Shown in pieces: positions 33,085 through 41,514 of a stretch of 64,000 bases of DNA. Numbering within the stretch: the first letter of the stretch is position 1; each line of letters begins with the position of its first letter. The notes under the pieces were generated by a model. It saw only the letters and a program-made list of their open reading frames with translations. It did not search any database and had not been told where the DNA came from. Made by a program: the position numbers and the translations under genes. The DNA comes from Embleya sp042956465 (lineage in GTDB: Bacteria; Actinomycetota; Actinomycetes; Streptomycetales; Streptomycetaceae): positions 186,001 to 250,000 of the forward strand of contig NZ_JBIBGL010000007.1 of assembly GCF_042956465.1 (NCBI RefSeq), written 5' to 3'.

Positions 33085-33539
33085 AGACCTGGGGGGCGAG
33101 GGTGCACAGGGGGAGCCTGCGGGCGGACGAGGGGTCGTTCGCCTTGGAGGCAGCGGTACTTGCGCCCGTGTTGATCGGATTCCTGTGTCTGGTCATCGCA
33201 TTCGGGCGCACCACGCTGGCCGGCAACGGGGTCGATGCGGCGGCGAAGGCCGGGGCGCGAGAGGCCTCGATCGCGCGCGACGAAGCGACCGCCCGTACGC
33301 GGGCGATGGCGGCTGTGGAGCGGTCCTTGGCCCAGGACGGGATCGATTGCTCGGCCGAAACCGTCGTCGACACCTCCGGGTTCAGCGTCAAGGTCGGTAC
33401 CGCGGCCACCGTCACCGTGACGGTCGCCTGCAAGGTCTCGCTGTCCGATGTGGCCTTCCCGGGCATCCCGGGGTCGAAGACCATGCATGGCACCTTCACT
33501 TCCGTGATCGACACCTACCGGGAGAGGTCGCCGAAGTGA
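33081..33539 (+). CDS. TadE/TadF-like pseudopilin
   Basis: A 152-residue protein with the same plan as its upstream neighbour. The leader ends R-A-D-E-G, then S-F-A-L-E-A-A-V-L-A-P-V-L-I-G-F as a Glu+5 pseudopilin helix. G-V-D-A-A-A-K-A-G-A-R-E-A-S follows, and a beta domain contains two Cys (D-C-S-A and V-A-C-K). The Glu at +5 and Gly at -1 fit processing by the A24 peptidase encoded at 38848-39414. Both ends overlap neighbours by four bases. Confidence 0.82.
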   Translation: MKTWGARVHRGSLRADEGSFALEAAVLAPVLIGFLCLVIAFGRTTLAGNGVDAAAKAGAREASIARDEATARTRAMAAVERSLAQDGIDCSAETVVDTSGFSVKVGTAATVTVTVACKVSLSDVAFPGIPGSKTMHGTFTSVIDTYRERSPK

Positions 33540-34012
33540 CGGCCGTGTGGCGAATCCGCGCGCGCGACAGGGGCGTCACCGCCGACCCCGGGGATCGGGG
33601 TTCGCTGGCCATCATGCTCGCGATCATGATGGCGGTGATCATTCTGCTTGTCGGGCTGGTGGTCGACGGCGGCGGCAAGTTGCGCGCGGATTCCAAAGCC
33701 GATGCGTTTGCCCAGGAAGCGGCACGTGCCGCCGGGCAGGCGATCGACCCCACCAAGGCCATTCCGGGCACGGCGATCGTGGTGCCCGAAGAAAGTGCCA
33801 AGAGGGCAGCGCTCGACTATCTCGCCGGAACGGCGGTGGAACCCCATCCCGAAGTCGACGTTGCTCTCGACGGCCGCAGCATCGAAGTCTCCGTGAGGCT
33901 CAAGTACAACACCAAGGTGGCCGCCTTCTTCGGCGTCTCCACCGTCACCGTCAAAGGCCATGCCCGTGCCGGGCTCGTCCATGGGATCCAAACCCCGGAG
34001 GACGCACCGTGA
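33536..34012 (+). CDS. TadG-like pilus protein
   Basis: A 158-residue protein starting with GTG at 33536 (overlap GTGA). After a basic leader D-R-G-S-L-A-I-M-L-A-I-M-M-A-V-I-I-L-L-V-G-type text forms a pseudopilin-like helix (about 23-44). V-D-G-G-G-K-L-R-A-D-S-K-A-D-A-F-A-Q-E-A-A-R follows, the segment that marks TadG/TadE-like proteins of actinomycetes. A short C-terminal domain has V-S-V-R-L-K-Y-N-T-K-V-A-A-F-F. It lacks the large vWA domain of full TadG. Its stop overlaps the giant downstream gene. Confidence 0.8.
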   Translation: MTAVWRIRARDRGVTADPGDRGSLAIMLAIMMAVIILLVGLVVDGGGKLRADSKADAFAQEAARAAGQAIDPTKAIPGTAIVVPEESAKRAALDYLAGTAVEPHPEVDVALDGRSIEVSVRLKYNTKVAAFFGVSTVTVKGHARAGLVHGIQTPEDAP

Positions 34013-37000
34013 CCGTTACCCAAGGCCCTCGTCCCGGCGCCGGTTCCGGTCCCGGGGCGCACGCTCGCAGCCGTGACGACCGCGGCAGGCGCCGTGGTCT
34101 CGGCCGCTTCCTGTTCGACCTCGTGCGTGGCCTGCTCAGCCTCGCCGTTCTGCTCGCGCTGCTGGTCGGCCTGCCCGCGCTGCTCGTCGTGGCCACCACG
34201 ACACTCTTGCCGCGCCGACTACCCGGACTGAACGAGGTCACCAAGATCCTGACCGCTCCCGACGACGGGAGCGGGTTCATCGCGGCCCTCGCGATCATCG
34301 CGTGGATCGCGTGGTTGTGCTTCGCGATCTCCGTCGTGGTGGAAATCCCGGCCCAGGTCCGGGGGTTGTCCGCACCGCGGATCCGCGGCCTGGGCTGGAG
34401 CCAGAAGGCGGCCGGGGCACTGATCGGCGGCATCATGCTGCTGCTGCCCACCGGCACCGCGCTTGCCGCGGGGCAGGCGCAGGCCGCTCCGCATCTGCCG
34501 GACAGCGTCGCGAGTGCGCCCAGCACGGTGGTGGAGCAGGAAATCCCGGTCCGGGTACAGGAACCCGGGCCGAGCGCCGGGCCCACGCATACCGTTCAGC
34601 GCGGTGATTCGTTGTGGACGATCGCCGAGGAACGGCTCGGCGACGGCAAGCGGTGGACGGAGATCGCCAAGCTCAACGACGGCAAGGTGATGGCGAACGG
34701 CCAGCGGTTCGATGCGGCGGACTATGTCGAGGTGGGCTGGGTGCTCGCGCTGCCCGCGAATGCGGCACCGCCCGCCGAGGTCAAGGCCGCGCACGCGCCC
34801 GAGACCGGGCCCGGGGACCGGCGTGACGACAAGAAGGCTCTGCCGCAGACGGTCACGGTCAAGCCCGGCGACACCCTTTCGGACATCGCCGAGGAGCTGC
34901 TCGGCGACGGCGACCGCTATCCGGAGATCTTTGCCGCCAACAAGGACAAGCCGCAAGCGAGCGGCTCGGTGCTGACCGACCCGAATGCGATCGAACCCGG
35001 GTGGACATTGTCCATCCCCGGCGCCGGCGGCAACGAGGCCCAACAGCCGCCGCAGCAGCAACCACAGCAGCAGCCGCCCCAGCAACAACAACCTCAGCAA
35101 CAACCGCCTCCGCAACAGCAACAGGCGCCGCAACCACCACCGCAGCAGCAACAACGGCAACTGCCCCCCGCCGCCGAGCAGAAGCCGTTCGTCGAGACTC
35201 CGCCGCAGATCGCCAAGCAGGACCCGATCACGGCGCCGAGCGCCCCCGCCAAGCCGAGCGAGGCGCCGAAGCAGAAGTCCGAGAACAGCAATCCGACCGG
35301 TAGCCGGGCCGAGGTTCCGAGCACGAGCGGCGATGCGGTGCCGATCGGCGCCATTGCGCTGGGGGCGGTCGGTGCCGCGGCGGTGCTGGGCGCACTGCTG
35401 GTGCGCCGCCGGCTCCAGCAGTCGGTACGCCGGGACGGCCGCCGGATCGCGATGCCCGCGCCGGGAGCCGCAGACCTCGAACAACAGCTGCGGGCGACCG
35501 AAACCCCGGACGCGCTGGACCTGTTCGATCGAACCCTCAGGACCCTGTGTGCCCGGATGTCGGACACCGGGCGAACCCTGCCGCTGATCGACTCGGTGCA
35601 GCTGACCGATCGTCAACTCGAATTGCATCTGGCCGCGCCGTCCCCGCCGCTGTATCCCTTCGAGGCGGTGCACGGCGACCACATGCATTGGACCTGCCCG
35701 GCGGACGCCGAGTTGTTGCACACCAGTGCGGCGGCCAACGTGCCCGCGCCTTATCCCGCGCTCGCCGTATTGGGCGAAACCGACGACGGCCGGCAGCTGT
35801 TGATCGATCTCGAATCGCTCGGCGTGGTCGGGCTCACCGATGGCTCCGGCGCGGACAATCTCGCGGTGTTGCGCGCGCTGGCGGTCGAGCTGCTGTCCAA
35901 CGTGTGGAGCGACGATCTGTGCGTGACGGTGGTCGGCTTCGGTCGCGAACTGCGCGACGTCGAACGCGAGGGCCGGCAACAACTGCGCTACGCCTACTCG
36001 TTGGACGAGGCTCTCGGCCGACTGGCCACCTGGTCGGACGAGGTGGTCGGGCTCCTCGACGACGCCAAGCTCACCTCGCCGCGCCAGGCTCGCACCAAGG
36101 GCATCCTGCCGGACACCTGGCCGCCGGAGATCGTGTTGTCCCTGGAGCCGCTGACCGAGGCACACGTGCCGCACATCCAGCGACTGACCAACACCTACCC
36201 GCGTGCGGCCGCCGCGATCATCGCGCCGATCCACGCCGAGCCCTGGCTCAGCGGACTCGGCGTGACCCGACTGCCCACGGTGCCGGGCCTGGTGACGCCG
36301 AGCCGGATCAACACCGACGTACACGTGCAGCGCCTCGAAGACCCCCAGTACCAGGCGCTGGTGAGCATGTTCACCGTCTCCAAGGATCTGGACGGGGTGC
36401 CCGCCGACGAGGTGCTGATCCCGGGTCAGCGAGCCGACCACGAGCCGGAACCCGTCCAGGTGGGTGCCGGAGCTGCCGGTGGCAGCATCTCCTCGGCCGC
36501 GTGGTCCGCGGTCGGCGGGATGGAGCGGCCGGCCCGGATGGGCGGCGGCACCGCGACCGAACCGGACGCGAGCGCCGAGGCGTCTCCCGACTACTACCAG
36601 CCCGATCCCACCGATCCCGAGCCGGACGAGCGGGCGTTCGCGGCGCCGGCACCGAATGCGGGCGGCCGGGTCGGCTCGGGCTCCTGGGGCGCTGCGGTGT
36701 ATCCGGTTACCGGACGGCCGTTGGCGCCGCCGGAGCGGATCGAGCGGCGTGTGGGATCGCCGGAGGACACCGGCTCGTTGCCCCTTCCCTGGCTGCCCGA
36801 CGACCCGCACGAGTACGACCCGGAGCAGTCCGCGCAGTCCGCGCAGTCCGCGCAGTCCGCGCAGTCCGCGCAGTCCGAGCAGTCCGGGCAGTCCGGGCAG
36901 GCGGAACGCGGCGACGAGCCGCAGCTGTTCCGGCCTTCGCCTGCCGGTTCGGACGGTGCGGGTGCGGTGGGGCCGCAGACGTACCCCGGGTCGACCGGAG

Positions 37001-38763
37001 CGGCCGAGCCGGCGGTCGACGAGCGGCCCGCCGCCGAGGTCGGTTCGGAGCCCGGGTATCCGGAACAGTCATATGCCGAACCGCCGTATGCGAAACCGCC
37101 GTACCCGCATCCGCCATATGGCGGTGAAGCGTCGGTGCCGTCATCCTTCGAGGAGCCGACCGCCGACGGGTCGGTCCGTGCCGGGTCGGTGTATGCCGAG
37201 CCGCACGCCCAGGACGCTCTCGTCGCCGCGCCGGATCTCGGGGAACCGGGCTCACAGGACGAGGCGTTCGGGGCGGCGGCGCCCGGGACAGCGGCGTCCG
37301 ATGCGGCGGACCCGGCGGATTCGACCCTCGGCGAACCGGTCTTCGGAGCGCCCGTCGTTCCCGAACCGGCGGCCGAGCGCGACCTGGTGGTCGACGAGCG
37401 GTCGGTGTCGGACGCCGGGCACGAAGAAATAGGACTCGAAGGGGTGGACGATCCCGAGGACCACCCCTACGCATCCGCCGAGGAAGCCGGACGTCCGGCG
37501 GATCCGGCGGCGGCCGCAGAGGCCCCGGACGAGGGAACAGCAGTGCCGATCGACGCCCGGACCAGCACCGGAGAACAAGCCCCGTCGTGGGATGTCGAGG
37601 ACGCCCGGGACGGCGGCTACGCGGCCTACCCGGCACACGCCGCCAACGGACACGGGGGTGTCCGTGCCGACGTACTGACCGGCCCGGGGGTCCAGGTACT
37701 GGGTCCGGACGACGAAGTCGACCTGATGCAGGGCGGCGAGCGCGAGCGCACCGCTGCGGTGCCGACCGCTCCGGGGGACGCGCTGCCGAAGCCGGCGGAG
37801 AGCGCCGCGGGCGGCGTCGAGATGCCGTCCGCCGAGTACTGGGGTGCGCCGGGGCAGGTGCAGGAGGGCTTGACCGCCGAGGACTCCGGCATGTTCCTGG
37901 TCGTCGCGCCGGACCCCGAGGCGGCCGTGTCGGAGGCTCCGGAGGTGGGGTCCACCTGGGACGTCGCGCCGCCGGTCGCCGCACTGCCCGCCGAGGCCCC
38001 GGCCGCGCCCGGACAACTCTCGGAGGGCTTCGCACCGACCTACCCGGAGATTCGCATACTGGGTCAGGTCGACCTGATCGGCGTCGGTGAGGAGGTCGAG
38101 CACGGCCGCCGGGCCCGGCTGACCGAACTCGCCGCGTGGATCGCGCTGCACCCGGGTCGCCCGCTGACCGAACTCGACGCCGCGGTCTGGCCGCTGGGCG
38201 TCACCGCCACCGCACGCAACTCGGCGATCAGCCAGCTGCGCCGCTGGGTGGGCACCGGCCAGGACGGAACGAGTCACCTGCCGGCCGCGGTCGGCGGCGG
38301 AGGCTACGCGTTCGGGCCGGGCTTCGCCTGCGACTGGTTCCGCTTCCGCCAATTGGTGGCGCCCGGCCTGTACGGGAGTCACGAGGTGGCGATGGACTAC
38401 GCGAGGGCGTTGGACATAGTGCGCGACGCGCCGTTCGACGGGGTGGGCCCGCGCCGCTACGTCTGGGCCGAGCCGTTCCGGCAGCAGATGATCGCCGAGA
38501 TCGTCGATGTCGCCGCCCGACTGGCCGACTACCACCTGGACAACCACGACCCGCAGGCCGCCAAGCGGGCCTGCTCGGTCGGTCTGGTGGTGTGCCCGGA
38601 GTCGCAGATGCTGTATCGCACCATGTTCCGGGCCACGCACATAACAGGCGACCGTGCGGAGTTGGACTACTACGTCGATCGGCTGGACGGTCTGCTCGCC
38701 GGACTCGGCGCGGAACCCGAGCCGCTCACCGTCGAGTTGCTGCGCGACCTGCTGGACGACTGA
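34009..38763 (+). CDS. LysM-BTAD membrane protein of Tad operon
   Basis: A 1,584-residue multi-domain protein. In order: three membrane helices in residues about 35-160; LysM 1 (H-T-V-Q-R-G-D-S-L-W, about 193-240); LysM 2 (V-K-P-G-D-T-L-S, about 280-330); and a Gln/Pro-rich linker of about 60 residues. A fourth membrane helix lies near 445-465. A cytoplasmic alpha/beta domain (about 480-810) precedes a very long acidic Pro/Ala-rich linker with six to eight AQS/GQS triplets (36,826-36,900). The C-terminus is a winged-helix plus BTAD helical repeat (from about 1347, I-R-I-L-G-Q-V-D-L). It could sense peptidoglycan outside and signal inside. The GTG at 34009 overlaps the upstream stop. Confidence 0.85.
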   Translation: MTVTQGPRPGAGSGPGAHARSRDDRGRRRGLGRFLFDLVRGLLSLAVLLALLVGLPALLVVATTTLLPRRLPGLNEVTKILTAPDDGSGFIAALAIIAWIAWLCFAISVVVEIPAQVRGLSAPRIRGLGWSQKAAGALIGGIMLLLPTGTALAAGQAQAAPHLPDSVASAPSTVVEQEIPVRVQEPGPSAGPTHTVQRGDSLWTIAEERLGDGKRWTEIAKLNDGKVMANGQRFDAADYVEVGWVLALPANAAPPAEVKAAHAPETGPGDRRDDKKALPQTVTVKPGDTLSDIAEELLGDGDRYPEIFAANKDKPQASGSVLTDPNAIEPGWTLSIPGAGGNEAQQPPQQQPQQQPPQQQQPQQQPPPQQQQAPQPPPQQQQRQLPPAAEQKPFVETPPQIAKQDPITAPSAPAKPSEAPKQKSENSNPTGSRAEVPSTSGDAVPIGAIALGAVGAAAVLGALLVRRRLQQSVRRDGRRIAMPAPGAADLEQQLRATETPDALDLFDRTLRTLCARMSDTGRTLPLIDSVQLTDRQLELHLAAPSPPLYPFEAVHGDHMHWTCPADAELLHTSAAANVPAPYPALAVLGETDDGRQLLIDLESLGVVGLTDGSGADNLAVLRALAVELLSNVWSDDLCVTVVGFGRELRDVEREGRQQLRYAYSLDEALGRLATWSDEVVGLLDDAKLTSPRQARTKGILPDTWPPEIVLSLEPLTEAHVPHIQRLTNTYPRAAAAIIAPIHAEPWLSGLGVTRLPTVPGLVTPSRINTDVHVQRLEDPQYQALVSMFTVSKDLDGVPADEVLIPGQRADHEPEPVQVGAGAAGGSISSAAWSAVGGMERPARMGGGTATEPDASAEASPDYYQPDPTDPEPDERAFAAPAPNAGGRVGSGSWGAAVYPVTGRPLAPPERIERRVGSPEDTGSLPLPWLPDDPHEYDPEQSAQSAQSAQSAQSAQSEQSGQSGQAERGDEPQLFRPSPAGSDGAGAVGPQTYPGSTGAAEPAVDERPAAEVGSEPGYPEQSYAEPPYAKPPYPHPPYGGEASVPSSFEEPTADGSVRAGSVYAEPHAQDALVAAPDLGEPGSQDEAFGAAAPGTAASDAADPADSTLGEPVFGAPVVPEPAAERDLVVDERSVSDAGHEEIGLEGVDDPEDHPYASAEEAGRPADPAAAAEAPDEGTAVPIDARTSTGEQAPSWDVEDARDGGYAAYPAHAANGHGGVRADVLTGPGVQVLGPDDEVDLMQGGERERTAAVPTAPGDALPKPAESAAGGVEMPSAEYWGAPGQVQEGLTAEDSGMFLVVAPDPEAAVSEAPEVGSTWDVAPPVAALPAEAPAAPGQLSEGFAPTYPEIRILGQVDLIGVGEEVEHGRRARLTELAAWIALHPGRPLTELDAAVWPLGVTATARNSAISQLRRWVGTGQDGTSHLPAAVGGGGYAFGPGFACDWFRFRQLVAPGLYGSHEVAMDYARALDIVRDAPFDGVGPRRYVWAEPFRQQMIAEIVDVAARLADYHLDNHDPQAAKRACSVGLVVCPESQMLYRTMFRATHITGDRAELDYYVDRLDGLLAGLGAEPEPLTVELLRDLLDD

Positions 38764-38847
38764 ACGGGCGGTGGGCGGATCGGCGCGGGTCGCCGGTTCG
38801 CCCACCGGCTCGGCCCCCGTCACGCGGCCTCGTCCGGGCCGTCCCGA

Positions 38848-39414
38848 TCAGGTGCCGCGAACCAGGAGCACGAGCACCGCGGCGCCGAGCAGGAAGGGTC
38901 CGAACGGAACCACGCTGCCGCGGCCGGCGCGCCTGCTCACGGCGAGCCCGATCGCGTACAGGCCCACGCACACGTACGCCGACACCAGCGCCTGTCCGAG
39001 CGCCGCCCAGGACAACCAGCCGACCACCAGGCCGACCAGACCCGCCGCCTTGGCGTCGCCCAGGCCGATGCCGACACCACACAGCGCGAGGACCAGGTGC
39101 ACGGTGTACGCCGCGGCCATCGCGAACAGCGCGCGGAGGTAGGCGTCCCGGTCGAACGGGATCAGCAACAGCGCGGCGAGCAACGGATATCCCGGCAGGG
39201 TCAGCGGATCCGGCAGCCGCATCAACCGCGCGTCGCACACCACGAGCGCCGACGCGAGCAACGCGAAGGCGAGGAAGGCGGGCAGGACCGCCTGCGCGCC
39301 GATCCGCCAGACCAGCGCGCCGCCGGTCGGCACGAACGCGCTCGCGATGATCGGCAGGTCGCGCCGCAGCACGCCGGCGGTGTCCGCGTCGAGATGAATC
39401 GGAGATATCCGCAC
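38848..39414 (-). CDS. tadV: A24 prepilin peptidase
   Basis: A 188-residue membrane protein of the type IV prepilin peptidase family in its short TadV/CpaA form, without the methylase domain. The two catalytic Asp motifs are V-V-C-D-A-R-L-M-R-L-P-D (about residues 57-68) and G-L-G-D-A-K (about 122-127). Six to seven hydrophobic helices surround them. It should cut the leaders of the Flp pilin and pseudopilins in the convergent operon. The GTG at 39414 is the likely start. It is divergent from the MoxR operon across about 145 bases. Confidence 0.88.
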   Translation of the reverse strand: MRISPIHLDADTAGVLRRDLPIIASAFVPTGGALVWRIGAQAVLPAFLAFALLASALVVCDARLMRLPDPLTLPGYPLLAALLLIPFDRDAYLRALFAMAAAYTVHLVLALCGVGIGLGDAKAAGLVGLVVGWLSWAALGQALVSAYVCVGLYAIGLAVSRRAGRGSVVPFGPFLLGAAVLVLLVRGT

Positions 39415-39559
39415 GGCATCGGATCCTGTCAGACGGATGGCCGGATTCGGGCTCGGTGGTGAGCGCTTCGGGCCCAGCGGCGAGCGAGCCGGGCTCGGAT
39501 CGGGTGCGTTTGCCGCGGAATCCGTACCGAGGCACCGGGTCGGACGGCACACTGGAGCC

Positions 39560-40501
39560 GTGCCCAAAGCCATGGCGTTCGACCCGTTCCAGCCGCTCCC
39601 CGCCTCCTCCGCACCGGATTTCGAGGACGGCGACGCGACGACGCGCGACGGCGTATACGTGTTCGACGACGAACGGATCGTGCTCGCGGTCAACGTCGCC
39701 CTGGCGACCCGCCGACCGCTGCTGGTGTTCGGGCCGCCCGGATCCGGCAAGTCCACACTCGCACCGAACGTGGCGCGGTATCTGGGACGGGTCTGCCACA
39801 CCGAGGTGATCACCGCGCGGACCGAACCCGAGGACCTGCTCTGGCGCTTCGACGCGCTCCGCCGGCTCAACGACGCGCAGATTCGCAAGGTCGCGCCGAC
39901 GATCGGCGCCTACTGCGCGCAGGGCGTGCTGTGGAAGGCGTTCGACCCGTATCGGACCGTGCCCGGGCCCGCGGACAAGCAACCCGCCGCGGTCGCCTAC
40001 GGTCGGCACACCGGGCCTGCGCCGCAGTCGGTGGTGCTGATCGACGAGATCGACAAGGCCGACCCGGACCTGCCGAACAGCCTGCTGGTGCCACTCGACA
40101 CGCTGCGGTTCACCGGTCCGGACGGCGAGGAGGTCCGGGCCCGCCCGGGCGCGGAACCGCTCGTCGTGATCACCAGCAACAACGAGCGCGAACTGCCCGC
40201 GCCGTTCGTTCGTCGCTGCATCCTGCTGTCCCTCGAAGCCCCGGACCGGACACACCTGTTGAAGGTCGCGCGCAGCCATCTCGGGGCCCACTACGACGAA
40301 TCCATGGCCGAGCAGGTGGCGGACCACCTGCTGAGGATCGCGAACGAGGCCGCGTCGACCGCCGGGCCGAGCACGGCCGAGTTCCTCGACACCCTGCGGG
40401 CATGCCACGAACTGGGCGTCACCGCCGGCAGCCACACCTGGGACCTGGTCGTGGAGGTCGCGTTGAGCAAGGGTCGAGGGAGCGCGAGGACGCACGAGTG
40501 A
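39560..40501 (+). CDS. MoxR-type AAA+ ATPase of conflict operon
   Basis: A 313-residue AAA+ protein. Walker A is F-G-P-P-G-S-G-K-S-T (about 57-66), Walker B is V-V-L-I-D-E-I-D-K-A (about 156-165), sensor 1 is V-V-I-T-S-N-N-E-R-E-L-P (about 200), and F-V-R-R-C-I-L is the arginine-finger/sensor region. This is the MoxR form seen as first gene of MoxR-vWA pairs, including the ternary systems with TIR or caspase effectors. GTG 39560 was chosen; ATG 39572 is the alternative. Its stop overlaps the vWA-like gene (GTGA), starting a chain of five overlapping genes. Confidence 0.88.
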   Translation: MPKAMAFDPFQPLPASSAPDFEDGDATTRDGVYVFDDERIVLAVNVALATRRPLLVFGPPGSGKSTLAPNVARYLGRVCHTEVITARTEPEDLLWRFDALRRLNDAQIRKVAPTIGAYCAQGVLWKAFDPYRTVPGPADKQPAAVAYGRHTGPAPQSVVLIDEIDKADPDLPNSLLVPLDTLRFTGPDGEEVRARPGAEPLVVITSNNERELPAPFVRRCILLSLEAPDRTHLLKVARSHLGAHYDESMAEQVADHLLRIANEAASTAGPSTAEFLDTLRACHELGVTAGSHTWDLVVEVALSKGRGSARTHE

Positions 40502-41514
40502 GGGCCGAACGGGGGCAGGTGCACCTCGGCGACCTGATCCGGGCGATCGTCGCGCTGGAGGTCACCGACGCGGCGACGGCGGCGGAGATCGCCCGGATGC
40601 TCGGTATGGCCGATGCGGGGGACCCGGAGGCGCAGGCAGGTATCGCGGCGGAACCGGCGGCGCAGGCGGGCGAGGTCGACCCGGACCCCGCCCGGTGGGA
40701 CGAACCGCTCCCGGCGGGCCCGGGATCCGCGCCGGCACCACCCCATGAGGCGGACGGCGGCTGCTCGGTGCTCACCCTGCGCGGGCCGACGCCGGGCCCG
40801 GACGGCACCGGCGGCACGGACGGCGTGGTCGAGTGGGACCCGGTCGGTGTACGGCGGTTGCTCGACCCCGGCGCGAACGACGGTGCGCCGAAGCCGCCGT
40901 GGTCGGCGCGTTGGGCACCGGGAGTGATGTTCGCGGTGGCTTCGACGGACGTATTCGGTCGCGTCCTCGACGAACGCGCGCTGACTCGTGCCATGGCCGC
41001 TTGCTCGCCGGTGCGCGGGTTGCCGTTCCGCATCCGGCCGAGCACTCGACTGGGCATGCAACTGGTCCTGGACGGCGGCGAGTCCATGCTGCCCTTCCGG
41101 GCCGACCAGCAGTGGTTGCGCGAACTCGCGGACGCGGTGGTCGGGCGCGGCCGGGTCGAGGTGCTGCGGTTTCGGGGCACCCCGGGCCGCGGTGTACGCG
41201 TGGTGGGGCGGCGGCGCGGGCGGGTGGCCTACCGGCCGCCGGCGGCGGGTACGCCCGTGGTGGTGGTGTCGGATCTGGGCCTGCGCCGACTGCCGTTCAG
41301 CGGATCCTCCGCGGCCGGTGTCGGCGAATGGCGCGACTGGCTCGACGCGGTACGCCGGGCCGGGTGCCCGGTGGTGTGCCTGACGCCGTACGAGGCGTGG
41401 GCACACCCGTGGACTCTGCGGCGACGGGTGGCGCTGGTACCGCTGGATCGCCGGACCTCGATTCGTGCGGCCCGGCGGGAGAGTCGACGGGTGCGGAAGG
41501 GGGTGCGGCGGTGA
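40498..41514 (+). CDS. vWA-like protein with degenerate MIDAS (MoxR partner)
   Basis: A 338-residue protein. Residues 1-50 form a helical adaptor (L-G-D-L-I-R-A-I-V-A-L-E-V-T). A Pro/Gly linker leads to an alpha/beta domain. The core strand M-Q-L-V-L-D-G-G-E-S-M-L-P-F (about 188-201) stands where vWA proteins have the D-x-S-x-S metal site: D, E and S remain in altered spacing. Later strands R-V-E-V-L-R-F-R-G and V-V-V-V-S-D-L-G-L-R fit the fold. This recalls the SAV_2336 N-terminal-domain family of streptomycetes. It overlaps both neighbours by four bases and is expected to bind the MoxR ATPase. Confidence 0.7.
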   Translation: MRAERGQVHLGDLIRAIVALEVTDAATAAEIARMLGMADAGDPEAQAGIAAEPAAQAGEVDPDPARWDEPLPAGPGSAPAPPHEADGGCSVLTLRGPTPGPDGTGGTDGVVEWDPVGVRRLLDPGANDGAPKPPWSARWAPGVMFAVASTDVFGRVLDERALTRAMAACSPVRGLPFRIRPSTRLGMQLVLDGGESMLPFRADQQWLRELADAVVGRGRVEVLRFRGTPGRGVRVVGRRRGRVAYRPPAAGTPVVVVSDLGLRRLPFSGSSAAGVGEWRDWLDAVRRAGCPVVCLTPYEAWAHPWTLRRRVALVPLDRRTSIRAARRESRRVRKGVRR

